Assembly: GCF_021233055.1 (NCBI RefSeq)
Contig: NZ_CP089547.1
Coordinates: 1-57,259, forward strand
DNA length: 57,259 nucleotides
Direction: 5' to 3'
Source: Spirosoma oryzicola
GTDB taxonomy: Bacteria > Bacteroidota > Bacteroidia > Cytophagales > Spirosomataceae
This document shows positions 16,939-25,950 of the stretch, piece after piece. The notes under the pieces were generated by a model. That model saw only the letters and a program-made list of their open reading frames with translations, did not search any database and was not told where the DNA came from. Position 1 is the first letter of the stretch, and each line of letters begins with the position of its first letter. The translations under genes and the position numbers were made by a program.

Positions 16939-17865
16939 TTACTTCACGTTGAATACGGTAGCCGTGTAGGCACCAATGTTGGCAATGGTTTCCTTGTTAT
17001 TACTTAGCCGAATCTCGTAGAGTTTCTTGTAAATAAATGGTACATCGTATTGCTCGGTTATTCGCTCGGCCTGATCAGGACGTAGCCCAAATTCTGTTGT
17101 CAGCCGGATCTGTAAATCGGAGGGAGTGGGTGATATAGCGTGGGTTCTTGTAATGGCGATGGTCCACTTGAGAATGGCTACTTTACGTCCTTCCCGCTCA
17201 GGATACATTTTTACGTGTAGGTCTGTTTTTTCATTAATCTCCTCGATTGCCTGCAACAGCACCCGTCTACGGAACCCGTCCCAACTTGGATACTGTTCCT
17301 GATCGGTCTCAGGGTCGTAAAGCGCCAGACGAGTCTTTAACTCACGCACCGTAATCTTCATGAGTTTCATATGCTTCCACTGAGAAAGCATCTCGTAAAT
17401 ACGCTTGGTATACTTTCCTGACAGGGTTAACGCTTCTGTATGCCCAAAAGTGGTAAAACGGGTTTTAAGGTTAAACAGATATGGTCTTAATGAGGGATCA
17501 ATGCGGATCGAGAGTGTGCCTTCCTTCGTGTTATAAAGCACAGACGAAAAAGGAGCAACTTGCAAATAACCATCTTTGAGCTTAATGGTAAGAATTTTCT
17601 GCATCATGGTTTTGGTGGCCTCCCTAAGACTGGTATACATATTAGTATTTCCCTTCAGGCCCATAATATCCCGCACCCGCAGTGTGTACTGCTTGTCTGG
17701 GGCATCATCCGCGCCCAACTGGGACTGCACCATGTAAAAAATATTTTTTTGAACTTCACTCATTTCATACTGTGCACTAGTAAGATCATTGCCCTGGAAT
17801 AGAACCTGACTACCTTCAAAGTAGGTTAGAAGCGATAGCTGGTTTTCGGGAGCCTTTTTATTCAT
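16939..17865 (-). CDS. Rep_3-family plasmid replication initiator 2 (intact)
   Basis: This 308-residue initiator has two winged-helix domains. The first includes QKNIFYMVQSQLGADD and MTSL-like helices. The second begins at ALTLSGKYTKRIYEMLSQWK, the signature segment of RepB/RepE-type proteins, and ends with KVAILKWTIAI. It should bind the iterons at 17933-18275 and open the origin. The frame starts at ATG 17877 (MWIIM), but ATG 17865 is preferred here because the intervening bases form the DnaA box. The product would control copy number by iteron binding. This is the only intact initiator, so it is probably the working one. Confidence 0.9.
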   Translation of the reverse strand: MNKKAPENQLSLLTYFEGSQVLFQGNDLTSAQYEMSEVQKNIFYMVQSQLGADDAPDKQYTLRVRDIMGLKGNTNMYTSLREATKTMMQKILTIKLKDGYLQVAPFSSVLYNTKEGTLSIRIDPSLRPYLFNLKTRFTTFGHTEALTLSGKYTKRIYEMLSQWKHMKLMKITVRELKTRLALYDPETDQEQYPSWDGFRRRVLLQAIEEINEKTDLHVKMYPEREGRKVAILKWTIAITRTHAISPTPSDLQIRLTTEFGLRPDQAERITEQYDVPFIYKKLYEIRLSNNKETIANIGAYTATVFNVK

Positions 17866-17867
17866 AA

Positions 17868-17876
17868 TTATCCACA
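17868..17876 (+). promoter_or_regulatory. DnaA box TTATCCACA
   Basis: This is a perfect match to the consensus DnaA box, lying between the iterons and the preferred rep start. It implies that host DnaA takes part in opening this origin. Confidence 0.75.
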
Positions 17877-17932
17877 TTTGGTGTTTAAAGCTACCAAGTT
17901 ACAGTATTCAGAAAAAAGTGTTGTACGTACTT

Positions 17933-18275
17933 CGCTAATAATTTGCACGTACTTCTACAGAGTTCACTAATAATCTGTACGTGTTTGGATCACGTTGTTA
18001 CTAACAATCTGTACGTAGCTCACTAACAATCTGTACGTAGCTCACTAACAATCTGTACGTATAAGAACCATTAAGACCTTTGATTTTCAATACATTATAA
18101 AGACCATAAAATAGTAAAGAAAAAAAATAGATGTTTCCCAAAATATTTTGATATACCCAGTTTATAGGATAAAAGGAAGAGCTGACGCCCCAGAAACGCG
18201 ATTTGTAGCTAGAGTAATGGGACGAAAAAGCATCAAACGCTTATGAACTCCTACCGTCACTAACAATCTGTACGT
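17933..18275. other. Replication origin with six iterons
   Basis: Copies of CACTAACAATCTGTACGT or close variants lie at 17933-17950, 17965-17982, 17999-18016, 18021-18038, 18043-18060 and 18258-18275, all in the same orientation. Three of them are spaced at exactly 22 bp, two helical turns. The 197 bases between copies five and six are AT-rich (runs of A and T around 18115-18180) and are the likely melting region. The array directly precedes the intact rep gene. This is not a CRISPR array: spacers are only 4 bases and identical. Confidence 0.85.
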
Positions 18276-18608
18276 GTTTACCCAATTACACTTTGCTCTA
18301 CTCACTTACTTAGCCGGATAAAAATTACACCGGCAAAGACACTTACTAGGGCTATATTGAACCCAAGAATATAGACCGAGAGTACATTTGCTGATTACAA
18401 CAGGATGGAACTGGCATGGCTGGTGGAGTTGATGTAATTCGTATGATAGCTCTGCGAACATTCTTCTACGACTCGGCTAACTCATAAAAGGGCATTAATG
18501 GTTTCAATTCGAGTAGTACTGAAACCTAAGCCTCCCAAATGATTCTAAGTGGGTCTTATTGCTGTTAAACACGGTTTCAGTAGAAGGAGGACTATCGATC
18601 GCTTTAAT
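18276..18608. other. 333-base gap without a recognised gene
   Basis: No credible frame was found. An AAGGAGG sequence at 18582-18588 is an unusually good Shine-Dalgarno match, but it lies 20 bases before the possible GTG start of the next reading frame, which is too far for normal use. Confidence 0.35.
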
Positions 18609-18839
18609 GTGACTCGCGTCTATACTCCTCCGACATATACTCTGGCGTACATCACATTATCCTAAGTCAGCAGTGACGAAGATACCGTGCGCGCTTACAT
18701 CAATGGCTATCGGTACCGACTGCCTTCGGGAGCCGATCAGACCGTAAATTTTGACGGCAACACGGTAACCAGCGTAACGTTCTCGGTATGGGCTTTTCAG
18801 GGATATGGCTATGCAACGCCCGTTTTAACGTGTTGGTAA
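18609..18839 (+). pseudogene. Small protein frame with an in-frame TAA
   Basis: From GTG 18609 the frame reads TRVYTPPTYTLAYITLS, meets TAA at 18663-18665, then continues for 57 more codons as VSSDEDTVRAYINGYRYRLP and VTSVTFSVWAFQGYGYATP to a TAA at 18837. Composition on both sides of the stop is protein-like and rich in aromatic residues and beta-strand patterns. I do not recognise the family. The next gene begins 15 bases later, so the pair once formed an operon. Confidence 0.45.
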
Positions 18840-18854
18840 ACGCAAATCAAAACG

Positions 18855-19148
18855 ATGGATCTTATTCAAACGGTGGGTCTACGGACCAGGCCCCAGCAAA
18901 CTAGAACCTGCGTCATTTACAACGGTGGGACAGGTGAAATCGACCACGTCCATACCGTCGTTACGATGGAAGGAACCCCTGTGCGCGATCAGCGCGAAAT
19001 TGAAGCCGAAGCGATGACGCTAGCCCGCCAGCAGGGGGTTAAGTTAACGAAGCCTAAAACCCTTTCTGTGAATGAACTGCCCCGGTTCCGTCCCGAACGG
19101 CGGCTGAAGATTGACTTAGCCGAGCTCAAACTTATTGACGTTAATTAG
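18855..19148 (+). CDS. Hypothetical protein, 97 residues
   Basis: The protein is soluble, with mixed alpha/beta composition: CVIYNGGTGEIDHVHTVVTM forms two likely strands and EIEAEAMTLARQQGVKLTKP a helix, followed by a basic stretch (RFRPERRLKIDLAEL). No signal peptide and no known motif. It follows the interrupted 18609-18839 frame closely, so it may depend on its transcript. Confidence 0.55.
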   Translation: MDLIQTVGLRTRPQQTRTCVIYNGGTGEIDHVHTVVTMEGTPVRDQREIEAEAMTLARQQGVKLTKPKTLSVNELPRFRPERRLKIDLAELKLIDVN

Positions 19149-19307
19149 CAGTGGTTATTCATCTGCCTTTTAGAGTTGAACCCGTTATTGACTAGCAAAC
19201 CGGCATAGACTTACTTTTGCGGGTCTATTTCGCGTTGTGGGAAAGTTGATAGACGTAAACCAAACTGTGCTGTAACTTGGTCTAAAGATTCGTTACAACA
19301 CAGTCTC

Positions 19308-19892
19308 ATGACAGCCCTACCCCGTCCCATTCAGGAGCGATTTTATCAGACCATTACCGGTGATCGTTCCGTCGAGGATTTCGAGCAGTGGGTGTATGCT
19401 GACTCCGAGCTTGAAATGCTGTTAAAGCCTGACGATTACGTGGACTTGATTTCGCTTAACTACAAAACGAGGGAGGCTACGTACGAACTCAGTTGCCTGT
19501 TGAAAAAGCATATCGACTTAGGCACGTTAGAAACCGACAAGATGCTTGGCCGGTTACGCGAAGCCCAGCAGAAAACAGAACGGTTCCCCTGCCTTTTTTC
19601 GGGGCTGTACAATCTGTATGATAAGGGAGGATACATCTTCATAGCCGAAGTCGTGCACTGTTACTACCTTTTAGAGGCATTTCCAGAATCCTACAACGCC
19701 ATCACTAACGAGTGGAAGGACTTAACGCAGCTGCAAAGAACAACAGTAGTAGAAAGTTTTTCTCCGAATCTCGAGACCGAACTTGAGTGGGTAATTGCCC
19801 GGCTTGAGAAAGGAAAAATCCAGCTAAGCGGTGAACGGGACGCGTGGGGTCAATACGGCTATATCGATTTGCGAGACCCGTCAGAATGCTGA
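19308..19892 (+). CDS. Hypothetical protein, 194 residues
   Basis: This acidic soluble protein is made of helices and starts MTALPRPIQERFYQTITGD. The stretch VEDFEQWVYADSELEMLL, then DDYVDLISLNYKTREATYELSCLLKKHID, is of a kind seen in proteins annotated as contact-dependent or colicin-type immunity proteins in Bacteroidota. No toxin lies next to it, so this remains a hint only. It starts 18 bases after a CAACACAG sequence, with no clear Shine-Dalgarno site. Confidence 0.6.
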   Translation: MTALPRPIQERFYQTITGDRSVEDFEQWVYADSELEMLLKPDDYVDLISLNYKTREATYELSCLLKKHIDLGTLETDKMLGRLREAQQKTERFPCLFSGLYNLYDKGGYIFIAEVVHCYYLLEAFPESYNAITNEWKDLTQLQRTTVVESFSPNLETELEWVIARLEKGKIQLSGERDAWGQYGYIDLRDPSEC

Positions 19893-19977
19893 TTTAGGCC
19901 ATGGATACGGAGTGTATAGATCAATCAGAACAAGTCATGCCCTTCCAGTTCCCTGTTTCTGATCGCAACAGCTTCGG

Positions 19978-20469
19978 TTAGATCTTAACGAATTGTACGA
20001 TGACGGGAACCTGATCCGGTGTCGTAAAATAATAATCAATAGCTCCTCCTGTACCACACCGCAAACGCAGATATTCGCCATTGGTAGAACCTGGCTCAGG
20101 AAAGCCCAAGTCAATCCGGTAGCCGATGCAATTCACTGGCTGCTTACCAGCCAGCGTGGCGTCAATTTCCTGGCTAACCAGGACCCGCTCCAGGCTACGG
20201 TTGCCGTCCGGCGCATACGCGCCATTAGGGGACGCTTCCAGGTCAACCCTGACGGAGTCCTGGCTTACAGGGCTTAGTGTCAAGGTCATTGTTTTCCCCT
20301 GAATTGGATAATAGGCCGTTTCACCCGCTCTGGAGACATACCGGTCCGCCTTGTAGACGCCGGCAACCTGACTTGCTGGATGGGGAAAGTCAATGGCCTG
20401 CTGATGACAATTCAGTAAACCCGTGGCTACAGCAAGCAGAAAGTAACTCCGTAAGGCTATCTTGTTCAT
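19978..20469 (-). CDS. Lipoprotein of unknown function
   Basis: The frame extends to GTG 20490, but the signal sequence starts naturally at ATG 20469: MNKIALRSYFLLAVATGLLNC, with a lipobox ending in C. The mature part (about 143 residues) is predicted beta-rich with two later cysteines (VNCIGY, LRCGTG) that may form a disulphide. It is likely anchored in the outer membrane. It faces the next gene divergently across 20470-20620. No family recognised. Confidence 0.7.
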   Translation of the reverse strand: MNKIALRSYFLLAVATGLLNCHQQAIDFPHPASQVAGVYKADRYVSRAGETAYYPIQGKTMTLTLSPVSQDSVRVDLEASPNGAYAPDGNRSLERVLVSQEIDATLAGKQPVNCIGYRIDLGFPEPGSTNGEYLRLRCGTGGAIDYYFTTPDQVPVIVQFVKI

Positions 20470-20620
20470 TAGGGAAGGTTGATTTATCACGAAACGAATA
20501 CGGTTTACATTTAATATAGGCTCTTAAAAAAAGGTGAACGAGTTGTTAGTTGGCCGTAGTGAGTATGAGTAACCAAAAGCTGCCTTAGTCTAAAACCACA
20601 TCTATAAACATCCGCTCGCT

Positions 20621-21205
20621 ATGAAACAGGTCATCAATTGGGGTTACTTACCGCTGGGCTTAGCCTTTCTAAGTCTGAACACGTTTGCCCAGTCTGGATA
20701 CCCCCCACCCTGCGAGGAAGCCAAACTGGTTAAGCTGGATACCGACCCCAACAGGCGTCAAATCCTGTTTAACTTCATTGGGGAGTGTGAACGCAACCAG
20801 TGGAAGAATGACAAAGGCATTGTTCTGTTGCGGGAATATCAGAATGAACAGGGTAGAACCTGCTGGCTGCTGTTGCCCGGCATTGACGATAGCTATAGGG
20901 ATAATCCGCCCAGTCGGTTTGCATCCTTCAACGGTGATATCATCCTAGTTTTTGAGGCTGATTCACGGGGAAACCTCAAGCCAGCGGAAGGCGATAAAGA
21001 CCTTCTGAACCAATGCCTGGAGCAAATTATCGGGGATCGGGTGTATACCCGTCCAACGATCAAGACGCGCTGGACGGATAACGTTATGCCCTTTACCAAC
21101 CGTAAAATGAAAAGAGGAGCCTCGCGCATTTCGGGGGGCAATGGCGGGAGTGTACTTGTTATTTTTAATGCTGATGGTAGCTATCAGAAAGTACTGCCTA
21201 TCTAG
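20621..21205 (+). CDS. Secreted protein of unknown function
   Basis: The N-terminus is a signal peptide: MKQVINWGYLPLGLAFLSLN followed by TFAQS, with cleavage likely after TFAQ. The mature 170 residues carry cysteines (PPCEEAK, IGECERN, RTCWLLLP, NQCLEQ) that could form two disulphides. No catalytic motif is seen. Its stop overlaps a GTG that begins the longest version of the cytochrome c frame, so the two genes are probably co-transcribed. Confidence 0.65.
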   Translation: MKQVINWGYLPLGLAFLSLNTFAQSGYPPPCEEAKLVKLDTDPNRRQILFNFIGECERNQWKNDKGIVLLREYQNEQGRTCWLLLPGIDDSYRDNPPSRFASFNGDIILVFEADSRGNLKPAEGDKDLLNQCLEQIIGDRVYTRPTIKTRWTDNVMPFTNRKMKRGASRISGGNGGSVLVIFNADGSYQKVLPI

Positions 21206-21243
21206 TGACTTTATTTTCGGATGCGTGTAGTTTTCTTAACCTG

Positions 21244-21744
21244 ATGATCGATTCGTCGCTTAATCCGCTTGTCAAGGCTTTATGGTGGTTAATTCAGCTG
21301 CTTGGCCTAAGCTTGGTTTTACTCGTTGTTGGCTTAATTTGTCTGGACTCGCTGAGCGAGCCAGTGGATTCAGGTAAGCCACCGGTTCTGAGCTACGCAG
21401 ATGAGCCAGTTAAGCCGATTGCCAGTCTGTCCCCAGGCGCAAAAAAGGGTAAGCTACTCTTCACGAACCATTGTCAACAATGCCATGAACTATCAACGGT
21501 GAAGGCTGTCGGTCCGGGCTTGCTGGGCGTTTCGGGACGAGTGCCTGATCAGGTATGGCTCCGGAAATGGATTCTTAATCCATCGGCTTTGCTTGATTCA
21601 GGAGATGCGTATGCTAAACAAATGGTAAAGAGCTATTCTCCGGTGGTAATGCCTGGCTTTCCGGCTCTTGGGGAAGATGATGTCAAATCCCTTGTTGACT
21701 ACATTGATAGCTACGAAAGCGGGAGCACTAGTTTTGTACAGTGA
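21244..21744 (+). CDS. Membrane-anchored monohaem cytochrome c
   Basis: There is one haem site, CQQCH, and a distal methionine in VVMPGFPALGEDDVKSLVDY, the class I cytochrome c layout. I use ATG 21244 (MIDSSLNPLVKALWW) rather than the upstream GTG 21205, because this places a single membrane anchor (WLIQLLGLSLVLLVVGLICL) at the N-terminus. The haem domain would face the periplasm and carry electrons, as in the small cytochromes near cytochrome oxidases. No oxidase gene is present, so it would have to serve a chromosomal chain. Confidence 0.85.
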   Translation: MIDSSLNPLVKALWWLIQLLGLSLVLLVVGLICLDSLSEPVDSGKPPVLSYADEPVKPIASLSPGAKKGKLLFTNHCQQCHELSTVKAVGPGLLGVSGRVPDQVWLRKWILNPSALLDSGDAYAKQMVKSYSPVVMPGFPALGEDDVKSLVDYIDSYESGSTSFVQ

Positions 21745-21868
21745 TCCTAACAAGAAAGACAGCTTAAGCGTATGTTCTATAATAGTATAGATTATATGTT
21801 TTCTAAAAATTTAGACTCAGCTTTGTTAATTTGTTCGCCAGAAAGAGGGGTTCATCAGTAGTAAAAAA

Positions 21869-22297
21869 GTGATGATAAGGGATGTTGTTTTAACGGGCTT
21901 TGGCCTCTGCCAGGTAGCCAACGAAGCCGCAGAACCAAGCCAGGATAGCCTTACTGACCATTTTCTTCGGAGTGATACGATTTCCTTTCTGGCTGAAACC
22001 GACACCATTCCACTCAAAAGAGGCTCGCGCTTCGGTATAGCCTATTCCCTAGAAGGAATCGAAGAGGATAATGCAGAGGTGTTTGTTGCCCGCATACGCC
22101 ATCCATTACTGACCAATCCTACCACAGGGGAGTCATCTGCCGAAGTGACAGAAACCAAGGCTGGCTGTATTGGTGAATCAAACTTTGATTATTTCCACTT
22201 TGAGTATAGTTGGGAGCTAAAGCCGGGCAAATGGCTTTTTCAGGTAATTCAATCCGGCAGGGTACTGCTCGAAAAGGAGTTCAATCTATATAGCTAA
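21869..22297 (+). CDS. DUF3859-like protein
   Basis: This 142-residue protein has the order of elements of DUF3859: LKRGSRFGIAYSLEGI, then a hydrophobic strand with a conserved HP (RIRHPLLTNP), and the ending YSWELKPGKWLFQVIQSGRVLLEKEF. The family has a small beta-sandwich and is found in many Gram-negative bacteria without known function. No signal peptide is visible. It lies 124 bases after the cytochrome c gene in the same direction. Confidence 0.65.
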   Translation: MMIRDVVLTGFGLCQVANEAAEPSQDSLTDHFLRSDTISFLAETDTIPLKRGSRFGIAYSLEGIEEDNAEVFVARIRHPLLTNPTTGESSAEVTETKAGCIGESNFDYFHFEYSWELKPGKWLFQVIQSGRVLLEKEFNLYS

Positions 22298-22706
22298 AGA
22301 GGCTGGCAAGTCATAAACTGTGCCTTATCCCTTATCCAATCAGGTTATCAGTTACGTTGCGCAGTTTGACCGCCTGGTCGCGGTTTGGGTGAGCTGATCA
22401 TTTCGCTGAACGCGGCATCAAGGCTTAACACCTACATCATCAAGTACTTGTCCTCGCTTTTCATTTTGTATTGCTTAAAATAGCCCAAATACTCCGGCGA
22501 GGTTTTAAGCTCGCCGGGATAACAAAGCTGTAGTACCACCTATGTGATTTTGAGAGCGATATCCACTAGTTTTGCTAGTGGAATGAACCGGTAATAAGGC
22601 GTATCAGACATCCGGCTTCCAGCGGCCTTTTCCGGGAGTGATCCTGTACCTGTAAACCAATCGGTTGCTGTATAACCCTTGTTTTCTTCTAAAAGAAAGA
22701 ATCGAC
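22298..22706. other. Gap with one perfect hairpin at 22494-22517
   Basis: CCGGCGAG (22494-22501) and CTCGCCGG (22510-22517) form a GC-rich 8-bp stem with an 8-base loop. No T-run follows on either strand. It lies between convergent genes (DUF3859-like and the 22707 lipoprotein), where a terminator is expected. No gene was supported here. Confidence 0.4.
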
Positions 22707-23156
22707 CTATGGCTCTATCGTTGCCCGTGCGACAATCGAGATGGGGTGAAGAGGATTGGGGAAGGGATACGAAATAGTACAACCCGTTCCTGGACTAGTG
22801 AGTGGTGGACACGCATCAATTCGATACGACCAATACGTTGAATCACGGTCCAGAAGCAGGTCATAGGCACTAACGCCCTTCCAGTCCAGGGTTATACTAA
22901 AGTGGCCCTGCGCATCCGTCCGCGTGTAATAGTCTCTTACGGTAGAACGGCTCGTGTAGCCATGGTTTTTATACCCTGTGAACTGCAAAGGGGCTCCCGG
23001 TAACGCTCGTCCGGTTGAATCCTGAAGGATGCCGTTTACGTCCAGGCTTCGTTTTGGATCACAGCAACTCAGTAGAAAGCCTACGGCAAAAAGAACAGAA
23101 TAAAGCCAGAAAGTCTGGTGGCTATGTCTGATTCGTAGTGAAGTGTCTGGAGACAT
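22707..23156 (-). CDS. Lipoprotein with carboxypeptidase-regulatory-like domain
   Basis: An N-terminal hydrophobic segment ends in FLLSCCDP, a lipobox. The next 90 residues, VNGILQDSTGRALPGAPLQFTGYK followed by TRTDAQGHFSITLDWKG, have the pattern of a carboxypeptidase-regulatory or transthyretin-like beta-sandwich, common in surface lipoproteins of Bacteroidota. A final part has two cysteines (DACPP, GCTIS). It is probably exposed at the outer membrane. Length is 149 residues. Confidence 0.65.
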   Translation of the reverse strand: MSPDTSLRIRHSHQTFWLYSVLFAVGFLLSCCDPKRSLDVNGILQDSTGRALPGAPLQFTGYKNHGYTSRSTVRDYYTRTDAQGHFSITLDWKGVSAYDLLLDRDSTYWSYRIDACPPLTSPGTGCTISYPFPNPLHPISIVARATIEP

Positions 23157-23378
23157 CGATGTTTGGATTGGACGGCTAATTTTATCGGGCTGGTAAATCT
23201 AAATCGCGCTCTTATCATCAGGTAATTTTGCCGAAGCGGACCGGGCGAATCATTTGTGGCCTGCCGTTGCGGTCGTTTGCGTCAGCCGTATAAAAAGCCT
23301 TCGTAGAAATAGATCCTGTTTCGAGACAACGTTATAAAGCCATACCAGTTAAACTGTTAAACCTTCGTTTGGTAAGGA

Positions 23379-24376
23379 TTAGGAAATTTTCTCCAGGACG
23401 AGCATCCTGTCGATAGAGACCTGCCTCTCTGACTTTCTCTTTATATGCACCAGCACTCGATTATGAATCTTGTGAATGATGTAGTTACTCCACAGTTGCC
23501 AGTAAAAAGCCGGTTTGATGGTATGGCAGTACCAGGTCGTGCCCTCTAACAGCGTTTTCCCGTTTGGTAAGCGGGTTAGCTTGAATTGCCCTTGTCTGGA
23601 GACAAAGTAGTCGTGCAGGTGGGGAGCATCTACGTCCCAAAAACTCAGCTCTTTCATCGGTTGTGGCTGCTGGACTACCGCGAACCTGAGCAAGCGCGGT
23701 TGATCCCAGACGGTGATTGGCTCCACAAAACGTCCAGTTGTAAAATTACAGTATCGTACTGCTCCGACACCGGTTCCTTTAATGCTGGCATTGATGGGGT
23801 AAGCAATGCCCGTTTTAAAGATAAAATTATCGGGTTGGTCTAGCTGGGGAAAGGCAACCACATGGTTCCAAACCGTTTGGGCAGGTGCGTCAATCTGAAT
23901 GGCGCTGACCACGGAGACCAAAGTGGGTTGACTGCTTCTTTCCGTGAACGCTACTGCTGGAATAAGGCCAACCAGTAAAAGGAAGGTTGTTGAGGCATGA
24001 TTTGAGTTCTTGTTGATAAGTGCATACCCAATCAGGCTTCCGATCCAGTTAGGAAGAGCCCAAACGGGGCGGCCATGGCCACACAGATGATGCCTTCCAT
24101 GGCGAATACTAAAAGTGCGGCTAAGAAAACCGCCAATGTCAAATAACCAATCTGCCAGGCATCTCGTCTGGTTATCTGCCGATTCAGCCCGTACAAAATC
24201 GTTGAGCCAGCCCCCATAAAAAGGGGCGTTAAAATGAATAAAGCGATGCCATACTGCCCTATGCCATAGATACCCCAACCGGTTAACAGACCGGCAATTA
24301 GAACCGTTATACTGATTGCTGTCCACCTCCGTTTACCAGGATCAGTTGGTAACAGTCGTTCTATTTGCACTTTCAT
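23379..24376 (-). pseudogene. Membrane protein with SRPBCC (START-like) domain, single-base deletion
   Basis: 24376-24032 encodes four hydrophobic helices (for example WTAISITVLIAGLLTGWG, MEGIICVAMAAPFGLFLT) and then ends by a frameshift near 24042. The next frame continues directly as WIGSLIGYALI and carries an SRPBCC/START-like part: VSAIQIDAPAQTVWNHVVAF, PITVWDQPRLLRF and LLEGTTWYCH. One added base would give a single 333-codon gene. Such proteins join a membrane anchor to a hydrophobic-ligand-binding domain. The upstream half of the second frame (before WIGSL) is only a shadow of the first. Confidence 0.75.
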
Positions 24377-24543
24377 GCTTCTTTATTCACTATCGAAGGG
24401 TGATTCTGCCAATCTAAATCTAGCGAATAGAGCGTTTCCATCATACGTTCAATTTTCACTAGCTGTACTGTTGAGTAGTAACCAAAGGCTGCTTTTTACC
24501 GCATTCGGCTTCATCCGTCAGCCATCCATCGCCTGCGCATGGC

Positions 24544-24577
24544 AAAAAAAGCCTGCCCTCAATGGAGAGCAGGCTTT
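24544..24577 (-). terminator. Intrinsic terminator of the 24787 lipoprotein gene
   Basis: The stem AAAGCCTGC / GCAGGCTTT (24548-24556 and 24569-24577) is followed on the minus strand by seven T residues. It lies downstream of the 24787-25167 gene, in the right orientation to end its transcript. It may also act weakly on the plus strand. Confidence 0.75.
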
Positions 24578-24786
24578 CCGCCGCTCGGGCGGCCCCGTTC
24601 TATCCACACCAATTGATTCATCCGAAAATGAACCGATGATACGGCAAGATAGAACAAGAACCCATTCCTTACACAGGCCTCAGCGACAGGTGCCTGCTTT
24701 TGGTACATACTGGTCAAAATAGGCAACGAATTGGTCAGTTCTCTATCAGTCGAAACTTGGTAAAACCAGCGTTTAAAGCGAGATCA

Positions 24787-25167
24787 CTAGTTTCTTACTT
24801 GTATACTCGTTACTTCAAAGGGTAACGGGGAGATGTTCATTGTTTCTAGCTGATCTGAAGTGAGAAAATAACCACTAACAGTCACCTGTAAGCTATCCTG
24901 CTGATAGGCTGTTGCTAAATTACAGCTTCCCCAAGGTGTTCGATTTGCCTCATCAACGCCAAGACTATAAGTAGGAACTATCAGAAAGCCAGTTTGGCCA
25001 TTGCTTTGACTTCTTTGAATAATCATGGCAGGTCGATGCTGAATAAACTCCTGACGTCTAAGCGTGCCATAGGGGGACTGGCAAGGGGATGTTTCCAGTA
25101 CTGTATCCTCCTTATGGCATCCTATGAGGGCGAGCATCAGAAAGGGCAGTATATGCTTAAGGCTCAT
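24787..25167 (-). CDS. Lipoprotein of unknown function
   Basis: The signal MSLKHILPFLMLALIGC ends with a clear lipobox. The mature part of about 110 residues has two cysteines (SPCQSPYG, WGSCNLA) and beta-rich composition (GFLIVPTYSLGV, LQVTVSGYFL). No known domain. It is monocistronic and ends at the terminator at 24544-24577. Confidence 0.7.
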   Translation of the reverse strand: MSLKHILPFLMLALIGCHKEDTVLETSPCQSPYGTLRRQEFIQHRPAMIIQRSQSNGQTGFLIVPTYSLGVDEANRTPWGSCNLATAYQQDSLQVTVSGYFLTSDQLETMNISPLPFEVTSIQVRN

Positions 25168-25570
25168 GGTATTTTGTTTTAATCAAGACCCAGAAGCTCA
25201 TCAATAGGTTGGAATCGAATAGTCTCTAATGATTACCCGAATTTAAAACGCAAATCTCTTTACGTCTCATGGGGTAGCCTTTTGTGAGAATTGATAAAAA
25301 TGGTTATTTCGCAATCGGTTACACTTACCATCATAATAATTGTACTTTCCCAAGTCGAGTTGTATAATAATTCTTATGTTATGTGAAAATTCTCAGATCA
25401 CACGCCCTGCACGAGCTCTGAAAATAGATGCAATTGTATATTGGAAAGGGGAAGAAGAAAGCCCTATATTATGTTAGCGGAATATCCGTAGATTGGTCTC
25501 ATCAACTGCCAGTAAAGCACCTTTGAAGAAGGCTTCGGAATAATCACGATAGTTTATATACAACAGAGAA
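25168..25570. other. 403-base gap without a recognised gene
   Basis: The sequence is AT-rich. It should contain the promoters of the lipoprotein gene (left) and the 25571 gene (right). Nothing else was supported. Confidence 0.35.
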
Positions 25571-25903
25571 ATGGCCTTCATTGTAGACCAGACTGCCGAA
25601 CTGCTCTTTTTACAGAAAGCGTTAAGCTTTATCAAATTTCAAAGTGAAGACTATGAAGCTCGCTACTTGGCGGTATCACCTTACTCTGGTGATTTACTCA
25701 GACGGGTTACGACTGAGTTGAGTGACTATTACAAGGGTGTTCATCCTGACTACCAGCTCCAATTGGGCCGTATCGAGGCAGTCCCTCACTATCTGGCAGG
25801 TCTAAGAAGCCACCTGTCTCATATTGACAATTGGAGTACCTTAACGGAAGATGTACAAAAGGCGGTTATCTTGGATTTAGCAGCCCCTTTTACCATCGAT
25901 TAG
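25571..25903 (+). CDS. Hypothetical protein, 110 residues
   Basis: This compact soluble protein has helical segments (LLFLQKALSFIKFQ, SGDLLRRVTTELSDYYKG) and ends LDLAAPFTID. No domain recognised. The IS1182-type element begins 48 bases after its stop and could have removed downstream genes. Confidence 0.55.
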   Translation: MAFIVDQTAELLFLQKALSFIKFQSEDYEARYLAVSPYSGDLLRRVTTELSDYYKGVHPDYQLQLGRIEAVPHYLAGLRSHLSHIDNWSTLTEDVQKAVILDLAAPFTID

Positions 25904-25950
25904 CAGACAGTTGATCAATTGCTGGGCAAGGTTTAGTTAACCTATAGCAG

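Noticed and set aside
17933..18275. Regular direct repeats that might suggest a CRISPR array
   Set aside because: Repeats are 18 bases with 4-base identical spacers and lie before a rep gene, so they are iterons. No cas gene is present.
22540..22782. 80-residue frame overlapping the end of the 22707 lipoprotein gene
   Set aside because: It overlaps a better supported gene and reads as an out-of-frame shadow.
24375..24722. 115-residue plus-strand frame
   Set aside because: It contains the terminator hairpin at 24544-24577 and overlaps the promoter side of the SRPBCC gene. Composition is not protein-like.
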